DNA of 64,000 nt, taken from contig JAEPLS010000002.1 of the NCBI GenBank assembly GCA_017644325.1, forward strand, positions 186,001 through 250,000. Direction: 5' to 3'. The notes below the pieces were generated by a model. The model was not told where the DNA came from, searched no databases, and saw only the letters and a list, made by a program, of their open reading frames with translations. Positions 54,976 through 62,543 of the stretch are shown here, piece by piece; position 1 is the stretch's first letter, and every line of letters starts with the position of its first letter. This DNA comes from Prochlorococcus marinus CUG1438 (lineage in GTDB: Bacteria; Cyanobacteriota; Cyanobacteriia; PCC-6307; Cyanobiaceae). A program made the translations under genes and the position numbers.

Positions 54976-55341
54976 TCATTCAAGAATATTCTTGTTTTGC
55001 TTAATAACTTTCTTGAAGTACTTATACTCAATATATTCATGCATTATTTTGATATCGTCGATGAAGGATTTTCTATTTACATTATATATTTCACTATTAC
55101 TAGTCTTTTTATTATTTTTGGATAATGGTTCATTCTCAAAATAATCATTGAAAAAAATCTGTTCATTACTGTTCTTAGGAGATAAAGCATCGCTTAGTAC
55201 TCCTCTAGATCTCAACGCCTCTTCAACTAAAATACCTGTAACTTTTGACTGACTAAATTCATTAGCTCTACATAATTTATCAATGATTTCGTGAACCTCT
55301 TCACTCGGCAAAAACCCAATTCTTTTTCTCTGAGAGGGCAT
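54976..55341 (-). CDS. Ribbon-helix-helix DNA-binding protein (CopG-like)
   Basis: 121 residues. N-terminus about 6-50 fits a ribbon-helix-helix: RKRIGFLPSEEVHEIIDKLC then NEFSQSKVTGILVEEALRSR. A polar Asn/Ser/Asp middle (55-95) and a Lys-rich C-terminal helix (YIEYKYFKKVIKQNKNIL) follow. The upstream region has a TATAAT (55372-55377, minus strand) placed between two dyads, AGTGTGACACT and AGTGTTGCACT, suggesting that the protein represses itself and perhaps the divergent 50-codon gene at 55417. Target and signal unknown; no toxin partner recognised for certain. Confidence 0.72.
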   Translation of the reverse strand: MPSQRKRIGFLPSEEVHEIIDKLCRANEFSQSKVTGILVEEALRSRGVLSDALSPKNSNEQIFFNDYFENEPLSKNNKKTSNSEIYNVNRKSFIDDIKIMHEYIEYKYFKKVIKQNKNILE

Positions 55342-55355
55342 AATAATTTAAATTT

Positions 55356-55388
55356 AGTGTGACACTTGCACATTATAAGTGTTGCACT
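55356..55388. promoter_or_regulatory. Paired dyad operators in the divergent control region
   Basis: Perfect 5-1-5 dyad AGTGT-G-ACACT (55356-55366) followed by an imperfect one AGTG-TTG-CACT (55378-55388); their centres are 22 bp apart, about two DNA turns. They flank a minus-strand TATAAT (55372-55377) for the ribbon-helix-helix gene and lie 29-61 bp upstream of the plus-strand small membrane gene. This is the expected arrangement of an autoregulatory site for a dimeric repressor. Confidence 0.55.
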
Positions 55389-55416
55389 ATATTTGATTTA
55401 AGTCAACTTATTTTTT

Positions 55417-55569
55417 ATGTATGTTTTAGTATTACCTGCAGGTTTTTTTCTATGGTTTTTAGCTTACAAAACAAAGCCCATAATAAATGATGAAGTAACA
55501 CTACATTGGGAAGAGAAAAACATAAATAAGAGAAACAAACTTTTGAATATACTTAAGGAAAGTTTTTAA
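55417..55569 (+). CDS. Small single-pass membrane protein, unrecognised
   Basis: 50 residues: MYVLVLPAGFFLWFLAYKTK forms one N-terminal membrane helix; the rest is polar and basic (INDEVTLHWEEKN, INKRNKLLNILKESF). ATG at 55417, TAA at 55567-55569. It shares its control region with the divergent ribbon-helix-helix gene, so it could be the regulated partner. Size and topology resemble small stress or toxin-like membrane peptides, but no family is recognised. Confidence 0.55.
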   Translation: MYVLVLPAGFFLWFLAYKTKPIINDEVTLHWEEKNINKRNKLLNILKESF

Positions 55570-55571
55570 AA

Positions 55572-55745
55572 TCAACTCTCAACAAACTTTGACCATTCTT
55601 TGTGCTTGTAATCTAAATCTGAGATTAATTGTTTTTGATAAGTATATTTGAGCTGATTTTCGTTAAGAGATGTTTTGGGAATAATCATCTCATTTGAGTA
55701 AAAATTTGGAGAGTTGAATTTAACAAATTTTTTGTTGATATCCAT
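55572..55745 (-). CDS. Small soluble protein, unrecognised
   Basis: 57 residues: MDINKKFVKFNSPNFYSNEM, IIPKTSLNENQLKYTYQKQL, ISDLDYKHKEWSKFVES. No membrane segment or known motif. ATG at 55743-55745, TGA at 55572-55574. It is convergent with the 50-residue membrane protein gene, 2 bp between stops, which supports both being genes. Confidence 0.52.
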   Translation of the reverse strand: MDINKKFVKFNSPNFYSNEMIIPKTSLNENQLKYTYQKQLISDLDYKHKEWSKFVES

Positions 55746-55906
55746 AAATTGAAATGATCTATTATTTTTTATATGTTTTAAAAACCTTTAGTCTTATTAT
55801 TTTTATATTTTTTTTATATTTACTTAATATGTTTTTTAGTAAGTTTGTAAATATTATGATTTAAATAATTAAAACAAGTTATATTAAAGTAAATCTATAA
55901 CTTATT

Positions 55907-56065
55907 ATGAATTTAAAGGAGAGAGGAATAACTGTTGGAGATTTGCTAATCATATTGATAATACTTCTTACCACTACAACAATAGTTAAAACTTTCAACA
56001 AGGATAAAAAAACAACCTTACAGTCAAGTTATCAGCATAAAATTTTCTTATTAAAAACCAATTAA
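55907..56065 (+). CDS. Small single-pass membrane protein, unrecognised
   Basis: 52 residues: MNLKERGITVGDLLIILIIL then LTTTTIVKTFNKDKK and a polar tail. One N-terminal-proximal membrane helix (about 11-28) with a preceding RGITVGDLL that resembles an amphipathic entry. An internal AAAGGAGAG lies just inside the gene, not upstream. ATG at 55907, TAA at 56063-56065. Function unknown. Confidence 0.6.
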   Translation: MNLKERGITVGDLLIILIILLTTTTIVKTFNKDKKTTLQSSYQHKIFLLKTN

Positions 56066-56211
56066 GCAACGTATTCATAGAATACTAAATTTCAAGTTTC
56101 AAATAATAAACCTAGAGAACTTATTATCTATTTATTTATTAATTAGTGAATCTTAAATTTATTCACAATAAATGTTATTTAACTATAAAATATTTTATTG
56201 CTAGGAATAAA

Positions 56212-56373
56212 TTAATAACTTGAATTTTCCCATCTCATATTATCTTTTAAATCACTAATATCATTAGATAGAGAAGCTAAATTCACCATTTGAAGAATTT
56301 GTTTTTTATTTAGTCTTTCAATTGCAATAAGTTCGTTAAGCATTTTTAAAACACATTTATCGTTAATATTCAT
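56212..56373 (-). CDS. Small helical protein, unrecognised
   Basis: 53 residues: MNINDKCVLKMLNELIAIER, LNKKQILQMVNLASLSNDIS, DLKDNMRWENSSY. Predicted largely helical, soluble. A good Shine-Dalgarno-like AAGGATG context surrounds the ATG at 56371-56373. No known family recognised. Confidence 0.52.
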   Translation of the reverse strand: MNINDKCVLKMLNELIAIERLNKKQILQMVNLASLSNDISDLKDNMRWENSSY

Positions 56374-56567
56374 CCTTAAGGAAAAAATCACAGTAAAAAT
56401 TAATGAGCTAAGTCTATCTTAGGTATTTGAAAATAACTCTTAAAAATTTTTTTTGTTTAATACTTCATATAAAAAAGAAGTTTTTAAGTATTAAATTATG
56501 ATCTTTTTCAAATCAGTTGGAACATGAAACTCACTTTTTTATAAATTCGTTTAGTGTAGTGTAAAAA

Positions 56568-56738
56568 ATGAAAAAAGAATCTAAAAATGAATTTCTAAAT
56601 AGAGATGAAGTGAATGAGATGATTGAATCAGCTATAAGAAGACATAATAGAAGATCCACAATAATTTCAAGTGTTCTTGGCTGGATCCTTATAGGAGGGT
56701 ATTCATTTGGACTTTTTCAAGCAGTGCAAAGCGTCTAA
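56568..56738 (+). CDS. Small C-terminal-anchored membrane protein, unrecognised
   Basis: 56 residues: a charged N-terminal helix (MKKESKNEFLNRDEVNEMIE, SAIRRHNRRS) and a C-terminal membrane helix (TIISSVLGWILIGGYSFGLF) ending AVQSV. ATG at 56568, TAA at 56736-56738. The positive RRHNRR just before the helix suggests the N-terminus stays in the cytoplasm. Function unknown. Confidence 0.55.
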   Translation: MKKESKNEFLNRDEVNEMIESAIRRHNRRSTIISSVLGWILIGGYSFGLFQAVQSV

Positions 56739-56801
56739 TCAAGCTCTTCTACAGGATAGAACAAGCTCCATGATAGATTAATACTAGAAATCGTATTCAT
56801 T

Positions 56802-57023
56802 ATGAGGGAATATATTGAGGCAAACCTTATAGTAATTAGAAAATATTTAAAAAAACGTAAAAAGGTAATATCAAAATTAAATAATGCTTCGATTATTGAA
56901 GAATTCAAAGAGTGGAGCATTGATCCAATACCTGAAACGGAATCAATTTGGACTCTACCTGATTTAACTAGCAATGAAAGGCTAAAAAATTTTTGTCGCT
57001 CAATTAAAAAAGAAATAAGATAA
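56802..57023 (+). CDS. Small soluble protein, unrecognised
   Basis: 73 residues: MREYIEANLIVIRKYLKKRK, KVISKLNNASIIEEFKEWSI, DPIPETESIWTLPDLTSNER and a basic end. Alternating charged helices; no membrane segment. A 125-codon frame on the minus strand covers the same bases, but its translation looks like a shadow (hydrophobic, Ser/Phe/Leu-rich with no motif), so the plus frame is preferred. Convergent with the 52-residue gene at 57028. Confidence 0.55.
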   Translation: MREYIEANLIVIRKYLKKRKKVISKLNNASIIEEFKEWSIDPIPETESIWTLPDLTSNERLKNFCRSIKKEIR

Positions 57024-57027
57024 GTTT

Positions 57028-57186
57028 TTAACCTCCAAGTTGAATATGGTTTATCTTTAAGTAAAAATAACCCGCAAATCCCGCAATATTTAATATTACA
57101 ACGAAAATCCAAGCTCCAATTGGCTGATTAGAATCCAACTTTTTTATTTTAATTTTATCCTTTAGCCTTTCGATATATTTTGCCAT
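57028..57186 (-). CDS. Small single-pass membrane protein, unrecognised
   Basis: 52 residues: basic N-terminus MAKYIERLKDKIKIKKLDSN, then QPIGAWIFVVILNIAGFAGY FYLK as a membrane helix (about 22-44), and INHIQLGG. ATG at 57184-57186, TAA at 57028-57030, 4 bp from the stop of the convergent 73-residue gene. The positive-inside pattern places the N-terminus in the cytoplasm. Function unknown. Confidence 0.6.
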   Translation of the reverse strand: MAKYIERLKDKIKIKKLDSNQPIGAWIFVVILNIAGFAGYFYLKINHIQLGG

Positions 57187-57264
57187 AATTAATGTTATTT
57201 AAAAGAATAATATTAATTATAAAGAGTTGAATTTAAAGGAACCTTAAATTAAAAAAAATTTCTT

Positions 57265-57390
57265 TTAATTTGATTTTTTACTATCAATCCTATTAATGGG
57301 ATATTTAATTAACTCTTTCTTGAGATTTTTTAAAAGTTTATTATGATTCAAAATAGTAAATTTTTTAGTAAAGGAATAATGCCATTTCAT
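57265..57390 (-). CDS. Very small basic protein, possible gene
   Basis: 41 residues: MKWHYSFTKKFTILNHNKLL then KNLKKELIKYPINRIDSKKSN; 11 lysines. ATG at 57388-57390, TAA at 57265-57267. It lies between the small-gene stretch and the peroxiredoxin promoter. The composition is protein-like but the length makes chance possible. Confidence 0.38.
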   Translation of the reverse strand: MKWHYSFTKKFTILNHNKLLKNLKKELIKYPINRIDSKKSN

Positions 57391-57406
57391 TGAATTAAAA
57401 AAAAAC

Positions 57407-57458
57407 TTGCTAATTTATTATTATTAAAATTATAATGCTTATTACGGTCATAAAGACC
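57407..57458 (+). promoter_or_regulatory. Promoter and leader dyad of the 2-Cys peroxiredoxin gene
   Basis: TTGCTA (57407-57412), an 18-bp spacer and TATAAT (57431-57436) make a good sigma-70-type promoter. Just downstream, GGTC-ATAAA-GACC (57446-57458) is a perfect 4-bp dyad at about +3 to +20, positioned as an operator or a 5' leader hairpin. An AGGA lies about 11 bases upstream of the ATG. Confidence 0.5.
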
Positions 57459-57489
57459 ATACATAATATAAAACAAGGACAAATTTTTC

Positions 57490-58074
57490 ATGAGCTTAAG
57501 AGTTGGCCAAGAAGCACCAGATTTTAGTGCTACAGCAGTATATGATCAAGAGTTTAAGGAGATTACACTTTCAGGTCTAAAAGGTAAATGGGTTGTTTTA
57601 TTCTTCTACCCATTAGACTTTACGTTTGTATGTCCTACTGAAATCACTGCATTTAGTGATAGATATCAAGATTTCTCATCACTAAATACAGAAATCCTTG
57701 GTGTATCAGTTGATAGTAAACACTGTCATTTAGCTTGGATACAGACTCCAAGAAATGAAGGTGGAATAGGTGATATTAATTATCCATTAGTATCTGACTT
57801 AAAAAGAGAAATTTGCCAGGCATACAATGTTCTTAACGATGATGGCGAGGCAGATAGAGGTTTATTCCTTATTAATCCTGAAGGAATAGTTATGCACACG
57901 ACTGTGAACAAAGCTCCTGTTGGCAGAAATGTTGATGAAACACTTAGAATCCTACAAGGTTATCAATACGTTGCGGCAAACCCAGATGAAGTATGTCCAG
58001 CAAACTGGACCCCAGGAGAGAAAACAATGTTAGAGGACCCCAAAGGTAGTAAGGAATATTTTTCTGCTCTATAG
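57490..58074 (+). CDS. 2-Cys peroxiredoxin (AhpC/TSA typical)
   Basis: 194 residues. Reduces H2O2 and alkyl peroxides with thioredoxin as donor. Seen: [38 protein letters not shown] (peroxidatic Cys in FVCP), [37 protein letters not shown], and the C-terminal resolving cysteine in [20 protein letters not shown] and the C-terminal YF-like EYFSAL suggest the peroxide-sensitive type. Strong own promoter. Confidence 0.97.
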   Translation: MSLRVGQEAPDFSATAVYDQEFKEITLSGLKGKWVVLFFYPLDFTFVCPTEITAFSDRYQDFSSLNTEILGVSVDSKHCHLAWIQTPRNEGGIGDINYPLVSDLKREICQAYNVLNDDGEADRGLFLINPEGIVMHTTVNKAPVGRNVDETLRILQGYQYVAANPDEVCPANWTPGEKTMLEDPKGSKEYFSAL

Positions 58075-58089
58075 AAGAAATACTAACTT

Positions 58090-58842
58090 TTAAGTAAGTA
58101 TCGAGTAGTAAATTATTATAAAGAAATAGAAAATAAACATATTCAGTAATGGGATAATATCACTTTTTTGAGGTATTCGAACTATCCAATCGCTTAAATT
58201 AGTTCTATACGATAAAAAAGACCACGTAAAATAAAAAACCTCTGTAACTATTAAAATAAAAACATTAATTAAATTAATATTATTTAAACCAAAATATCTA
58301 TAATTATGAAACTGATCATCAATACCAATATTATTAATTTGAAGATACCAAATGTAAAAAGAAATCAAGAAAAAGTTTCCTAATATTAATTTTTTAAAAA
58401 AAATCCTAAATATTTTGAAATTCAATAAGATAGCGATTAAAAAAACTAATATACTCAACTGAAATACATTGGGTTGAATTAAATTGAATTCTTCGAGAAA
58501 TAAATTAAATACAAAATCAACATTTACATACATATAAGAAATTATTAAATACGAGAGAAAAGTCAAATTTATTAAAACTAAGTACAATAATAATTTCCCT
58601 TTAATAGGATTTTTACTATAAATTTTATTCTTATTAAATTTATAATATGTATAATTATTTAAAGAGTTCAAACATATTAGAAATGGACATATAGTACCGC
58701 TCAAATAGTAAAGAATTGAATAAAAAGTAATATTATTAGTATTGAATAAATATAAATTGGACCATTGTTTTTGCACAAATGGAAGAATAAGCAAAAATGA
58801 AAGTGTAACTAGTAAGCCTGTAGAATCTTTTTTAATTATCAA
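58090..58842 (-). CDS. Seven-TM membrane protein, unrecognised
   Basis: 250 residues with about seven hydrophobic segments (roughly 8-23, 38-60, 83-106, 127-149, 152-169, 188-211, 229-249). The most distinctive loop is SYRTNLSDWIVRIPQKSDII PLLNMF near the C-terminus. No family recognised; the composition is Ile/Phe/Asn/Tyr-rich. Its start is 40 bp downstream of the ftsH-like stop on the same strand, so the two are probably cotranscribed and might work together at the membrane. Confidence 0.75.
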   Translation of the reverse strand: MIIKKDSTGLLVTLSFLLILPFVQKQWSNLYLFNTNNITFYSILYYLSGTICPFLICLNSLNNYTYYKFNKNKIYSKNPIKGKLLLYLVLINLTFLSYLIISYMYVNVDFVFNLFLEEFNLIQPNVFQLSILVFLIAILLNFKIFRIFFKKLILGNFFLISFYIWYLQINNIGIDDQFHNYRYFGLNNINLINVFILIVTEVFYFTWSFLSYRTNLSDWIVRIPQKSDIIPLLNMFIFYFFIIIYYSILT

Positions 58843-58882
58843 GAATAATATTTAATTTTTTATTTAAATTAAAGCAATTAAA

Positions 58883-60637
58883 TCAAATTTTCAACAATTT
58901 AGATGTTATTGATTTAAAAACTTGATTATCTATAGTTTCTAGGTTTAAAAGCATATCAACTAATTTATCAAGTAAAACTCTATTTTTTTTCAATATTTCT
59001 ATTGAATTATTTAATGAAATCTTAGAAATCTTTATGATTTCATTATCTATTCTAGAACTAGTGTTTTCAGCTATGAGAGGCTTTCTTCTAAATAATCCAT
59101 CTCCCAAAAAAATTTCATTATTATCAGAGTCCATTGAAATCGGACCAATAATTGAAAAACCATATTTTGTAACCATTTCTCTTACGATGTTCGTCGAATA
59201 GGAAATATCATTTATGGAACATTGCGTAATTTCACTTTCTCCAAAAACTATCGTTTCGGCTGCCCTTCCAGCTAGAGCAATTTCAATTTTTGAAATTAAT
59301 AATTTTTTTGAAATCAATCCACTAGCAATTACATCTTCGTCAGGGCATATTTTTGTATATCCTCCTAGAGATCCAGATCTAGGTAAAATTGTAATTTTAT
59401 CAACTGATTCAATTCCATTTCTCACGGCAGATACGATAGCTCTACCAACTTCGTTATAAGCAATAATTTTCTTCATATTTGGAGAAGTTATTAATGAGCT
59501 TCTTAGGCCAATGGTAATTTTATCAAGAGCATTTTCTATATGAACATCACTGATTAATTTAGATTCATCTCTTGCACAGTGAATAGCACTCTCGTTCATC
59601 AAATTTGCAAGATCGGCCCCTGAAAATCCAACAGTTCTAGAAGCCCAATATCCTAAGTCAACTTCGCGTGAAAGTGGTTTTGAGAGTGAGTGAACAGAAA
59701 GAATTTTTTTTCTTCCATTTAAATCTGGAAGCATTACTTCTATTTTTCTATCAAATCTTCCTGGCCTTAATAATGCTGTATCCAAAATATCTGGTCTATT
59801 TGTTGCAGCTAAAACAATAATCCCGGAATTATCAGCAAAACCATCTAATTCTGTAAGAAGCTGATTAAGGGTTTGTTCTCTTTCATCATTTCCACCTCCG
59901 ATCCCAGAGCCTCTTTGCCTACCAATAGAATCAATTTCATCGATGAAAATTATACAAGGCGATTTTTCCTTAGCCTTAGAAAATAGATCCCGAACTCGGC
60001 TTGCACCAACACCAACAAAAAGTTCTACAAACTCTGAAGCCGATATTGAGAGAAAAGGCACTCCTGATTCCCCAGCAATTGCTTTAGCCAATAATGTTTT
60101 ACCTGTTCCTGGTGGCCCAATTAGAAGAACTCCCTTAGGAACTTTTGCTCCAAGATTTTCAAATTTCTTTGGTTCTTTCAAAAATGTTATTACCTCTTTT
60201 AATTCCTCAGCGGCTTCAGGGACACCAGCTACATCATCGAATCTAGTTTCTACATCATCAATGGTTACAAATTTAGCTTGATTTTTAGTAAAACCAAAAG
60301 CTCTAGAAGCCAATTTTGATGTACTCCTCAAGATTAAGATTATAGCTAATATGAAAATCAGGAAAAGACTTATTGAAGCAAATGAATTAGCAGCTGAGGC
60401 TTCTTTTCTACTGTTATTAATAGAGAGAGCTACCTTATTTTCAGTAGCCTTTTCAAGAATTAATTGATCATTGAAAAGGATAGGTATTTTAAATTTATCA
60501 CCATTTTTGTACAGAACATCAATTTCTCTCTGCCTAGGATAGAAAAATATTGATTCTATTTTCCCTGTCTCAATATCTTCTAGAAGATCCGAATAACTTG
60601 ATTTAGAATCTGAATATGAGAATTTTGATCTAAACAC
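58883..60637 (-). CDS. FtsH homologue without zinc-protease motif (FtsHi-like)
   Basis: 584-residue AAA+ membrane protein. ATPase looks intact: Walker A GPPGTGKT (174-181), pore loop FVGVG (207-211), Walker B IIFIDEID (229-236), SRH with RPGRFDR (291-297). In the peptidase domain the HExGH zinc site is NEVGR (395-399), so both histidine ligands are lost; the third ligand Asp (SINDIS, D477) remains. The N-terminus starts directly with the extracytoplasmic domain ([17 protein letters not shown]); only one membrane helix (86-104) is present. Start is GTG at 60635-60637 with an in-frame stop three codons upstream, so TM1 is truly absent. Likely a non-proteolytic unfoldase or regulator; inference. 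Confidence 0.93.
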   Translation of the reverse strand: MFRSKFSYSDSKSSYSDLLEDIETGKIESIFFYPRQREIDVLYKNGDKFKIPILFNDQLILEKATENKVALSINNSRKEASAANSFASISLFLIFILAIILILRSTSKLASRAFGFTKNQAKFVTIDDVETRFDDVAGVPEAAEELKEVITFLKEPKKFENLGAKVPKGVLLIGPPGTGKTLLAKAIAGESGVPFLSISASEFVELFVGVGASRVRDLFSKAKEKSPCIIFIDEIDSIGRQRGSGIGGGNDEREQTLNQLLTELDGFADNSGIIVLAATNRPDILDTALLRPGRFDRKIEVMLPDLNGRKKILSVHSLSKPLSREVDLGYWASRTVGFSGADLANLMNESAIHCARDESKLISDVHIENALDKITIGLRSSLITSPNMKKIIAYNEVGRAIVSAVRNGIESVDKITILPRSGSLGGYTKICPDEDVIASGLISKKLLISKIEIALAGRAAETIVFGESEITQCSINDISYSTNIVREMVTKYGFSIIGPISMDSDNNEIFLGDGLFRRKPLIAENTSSRIDNEIIKISKISLNNSIEILKKNRVLLDKLVDMLLNLETIDNQVFKSITSKLLKI

Positions 60638-60768
60638 TAATCTTTATAAGTGATTAATAAAGCATATATGCTTATTTAAAAAATTGACGTATATAAACAA
60701 AATATACTCAAAAGTTTTGGAGATAACCAGTTAAAGGTTATATTATTATATGGAAATAAAGAAACAGA

Positions 60769-60942
60769 ATGGCTGTACCAAAGAAGAAAAAATCAAAGAG
60801 CAAAAGGAACCAAAGGCATGCTGTCTGGAAAGGGAAAGCAGCAATAGCAGCTCAAAAGGCTTTATCTTTAGGTAAATCAGTTTTAACTGGTAAAGCTCAA
60901 GGTTTTGTTTATCCTATTGATGAAGAAGAAGAAGAAGAATAG
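60769..60942 (+). CDS. rpmF: 50S ribosomal protein L32
   Basis: 57 residues: [40 protein letters not shown] and [13 protein letters not shown]. Complete L32, zinc-free form with an acidic Glu tail. Divergent from the ftsH-like gene (131 bp between starts) and convergent with the Ycf20-like gene (3 bp apart). Confidence 0.96.
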   Translation: MAVPKKKKSKSKRNQRHAVWKGKAAIAAQKALSLGKSVLTGKAQGFVYPIDEEEEEE

Positions 60943-60945
60943 CTT

Positions 60946-61275
60946 TTAAGATCCCAATTTAAATGCCTCAAGGATAATGGCATAAATTGCCCCAATTCTT
61001 AATTTATCAACTACGGACCATAGATAATAAAATTTTGAACTTGCAGAAGGTTTAATTCTTATAATAATTTCAATAAGAACAATAATTATTGGTACCATAA
61101 TTAACTCGTTTTTACCTTCAGATATGAATTTTGTGAGAAAATTTGCGAACAAGAAATAACCTGTCAAAACAGAAATCAGACTAATAGATTTTGACCTCCA
61201 AGTATCACTTAGAAAACCAAAAAATAACTTATTTAATTGGTAGGTAATTCTTGAGTAATTAGTTTTTTGCATCAC
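60946..61275 (-). CDS. Ycf20-like (DUF565) membrane protein
   Basis: 109 residues with hydrophobic segments at about 30-50, 58-75 and a terminal amphipathic part. The start region TYQLNKLFFGFLSDTWRSKS, LISVLTGYFLFANFL and the pattern PIIIVLIEIIIRI fit the Ycf20/DUF565 family. In algae a Ycf20 protein is needed for normal non-photochemical quenching. Its start overlaps the HAD gene stop by 17 bases. Confidence 0.78.
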   Translation of the reverse strand: MMQKTNYSRITYQLNKLFFGFLSDTWRSKSISLISVLTGYFLFANFLTKFISEGKNELIMVPIIIVLIEIIIRIKPSASSKFYYLWSVVDKLRIGAIYAIILEAFKLGS

Positions 61276-62023
61276 TAACAGTCATTAAATAATCACTTAG
61301 GAAGTTATGGTCAACATATGATTTTTTTAGTTTAGGGCCTTTAATAACGTTTGCCATATTATTCTCATCACCAAGACTGTCTAAAATACAATCTAATTTA
61401 ATATCTTCCTCAAGAACAATTGGGATATTTGAAGGAACAAAAATTGTCGGTAAGTTAGCTGCTAAGGAAGATTTCAATCCTGGATTAGAGTCTTCAAAAA
61501 CTATTGAGTTTTTTTCTTCTATACCACTTAATTTAATTGCCTTTAAATAAGGTAATGGATTAGGTTTCTTTAATTTAACGTCCTCACTTGAAATAATGAA
61601 CTCAAAGGGATTGAAGTCATTAAATAGGTATTCAAGAAGTAAATCAACTTGCTTTCTTGAACTTGAAGTAACTATAAATTGTCTTACTTTTTTTCTATGT
61701 AATTCGTTTATTAATCTAAAAACTCCAGTTTTAAATTTAACGGAATTTTCTTTTATTATTTCTAGGTAATGGTACTGTTTTTTTTCATGAATTTTGATAA
61801 TTAAATCTTTAGAAAAGTAATCATTATTTGATTCAGAGTAGTAAGCAATCCTATTTTTGCCGCCATTTATTCTTAAAAGCTCTATGTATTTATTTGAATC
61901 CCAATGCCAATTAATCCCAAGATCCCTAAAGGCATTATTAAAAGCGGGCAAATGAGCCTCTAATTCAGTATTTGCAATAGTACCATCTAAATCCCAATAA
62001 ACACCCTCAAGAGAAGTCACCAA
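61259..62023 (-). CDS. HAD-family phosphatase (CbbY/beta-PGM-like)
   Basis: 254 residues. Seen: motif I GVYWDLDGTIANTELEAHLP (DxDGT), a four-helix cap, motif II VTSSSRKQVDLLLE, motif III lysine KKPNPLPYLKAI, motif IV SIVFEDSNPGLKSSLAA. This is the CbbY/CbbZ/beta-phosphoglucomutase-like subgroup; in photosynthetic bacteria CbbY-type enzymes remove inhibitory sugar phosphates of the Calvin cycle. The exact substrate is not given by the sequence. The stop overlaps the Ycf20-like gene. Confidence 0.9.
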   Translation of the reverse strand: MVTSLEGVYWDLDGTIANTELEAHLPAFNNAFRDLGINWHWDSNKYIELLRINGGKNRIAYYSESNNDYFSKDLIIKIHEKKQYHYLEIIKENSVKFKTGVFRLINELHRKKVRQFIVTSSSRKQVDLLLEYLFNDFNPFEFIISSEDVKLKKPNPLPYLKAIKLSGIEEKNSIVFEDSNPGLKSSLAANLPTIFVPSNIPIVLEEDIKLDCILDSLGDENNMANVIKGPKLKKSYVDHNFLSDYLMTVSDAKN

Positions 62024-62035
62024 AAAGAAATTCTT

Positions 62036-62113
62036 TTATTTACGGTAAAATACAAGAGCTATTATTGCTGGTCCAGCTAGCGCAACTACAGCTAAAGGAA
62101 TAAGTGTTGCCAT
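62036..62113 (-). CDS. psb30: Photosystem II protein Psb30 (Ycf12)-like
   Basis: 25 residues: MATLIPLAVVALAGPAIIAL then VFYRK. A single membrane helix with a VALAGPAII core like that of Psb30/Ycf12, which sits at the edge of the PSII reaction centre near cytochrome b559. It could instead be another one-helix photosystem or b6f peptide, since so short a protein leaves little to compare. ATG at 62111-62113, TAA at 62036-62038. Divergent from the YkgJ-like gene. Confidence 0.6.
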   Translation of the reverse strand: MATLIPLAVVALAGPAIIALVFYRK

Positions 62114-62195
62114 GATTAATGAATATGTTTTGTGATACTATTTTTACAAATAAATGATTGAACTGTACTGATACGTTACAAGATTGAATTAAATT

Positions 62196-62543
62196 ATGAA
62201 ATCATGGACATGTATAGAAAATTGTGGAGCTTGTTGTAAATTCGACTTGAACGAAAGAAGCGATTTGACTGACAAACTTAGCAAACAAGATATCGCCTTG
62301 ATAAATTCAATGAAGGCTAAAGACGGCTGGTGTAAAAATTTAGACAGAAAAAATAAAAAATGCTTAATTTATGAAACGAGACCACACTTTTGCCGAGTCA
62401 ATGAATTTTCAATAACATTTAAAGGATATTTAAAATCTGGCGATAAGTTCCTAATAGATTGCTGTAAACAACATATTTCATCAAATTATGGATGCCAGAG
62501 TAAAGAAATGAAAACTTTTAAAATGGCTGTTTCAGGAAAATGA
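62196..62543 (+). CDS. YkgJ-family cysteine cluster protein
   Basis: 115 residues with a cysteine-cluster pattern: TCIENCGACCKFDLNER, DGWCKNLDRKNKKCLIYETR and FCRVNEF, ending with CC and GC pairs. The spacing CxxCxxCC ... C ... C ... C fits the Zn/Fe-chelating YkgJ family; no enzymatic role is established. No signal peptide. Its stop overlaps the start of the first TMEM165-like gene by 4 bases, so the three genes probably form an operon. Confidence 0.9.
   Translation: MKSWTCIENCGACCKFDLNERSDLTDKLSKQDIALINSMKAKDGWCKNLDRKNKKCLIYETRPHFCRVNEFSITFKGYLKSGDKFLIDCCKQHISSNYGCQSKEMKTFKMAVSGK

Noticed and set aside
56735-57112. 125-codon minus-strand frame
   Set aside because: It covers two better small genes on both strands and its translation is a Ser/Leu/Phe-rich shadow with no motif.
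59943-60281. 112-codon plus-strand frame opposite the ftsH-like gene
   Set aside because: Antisense shadow of the conserved AAA+ domain.
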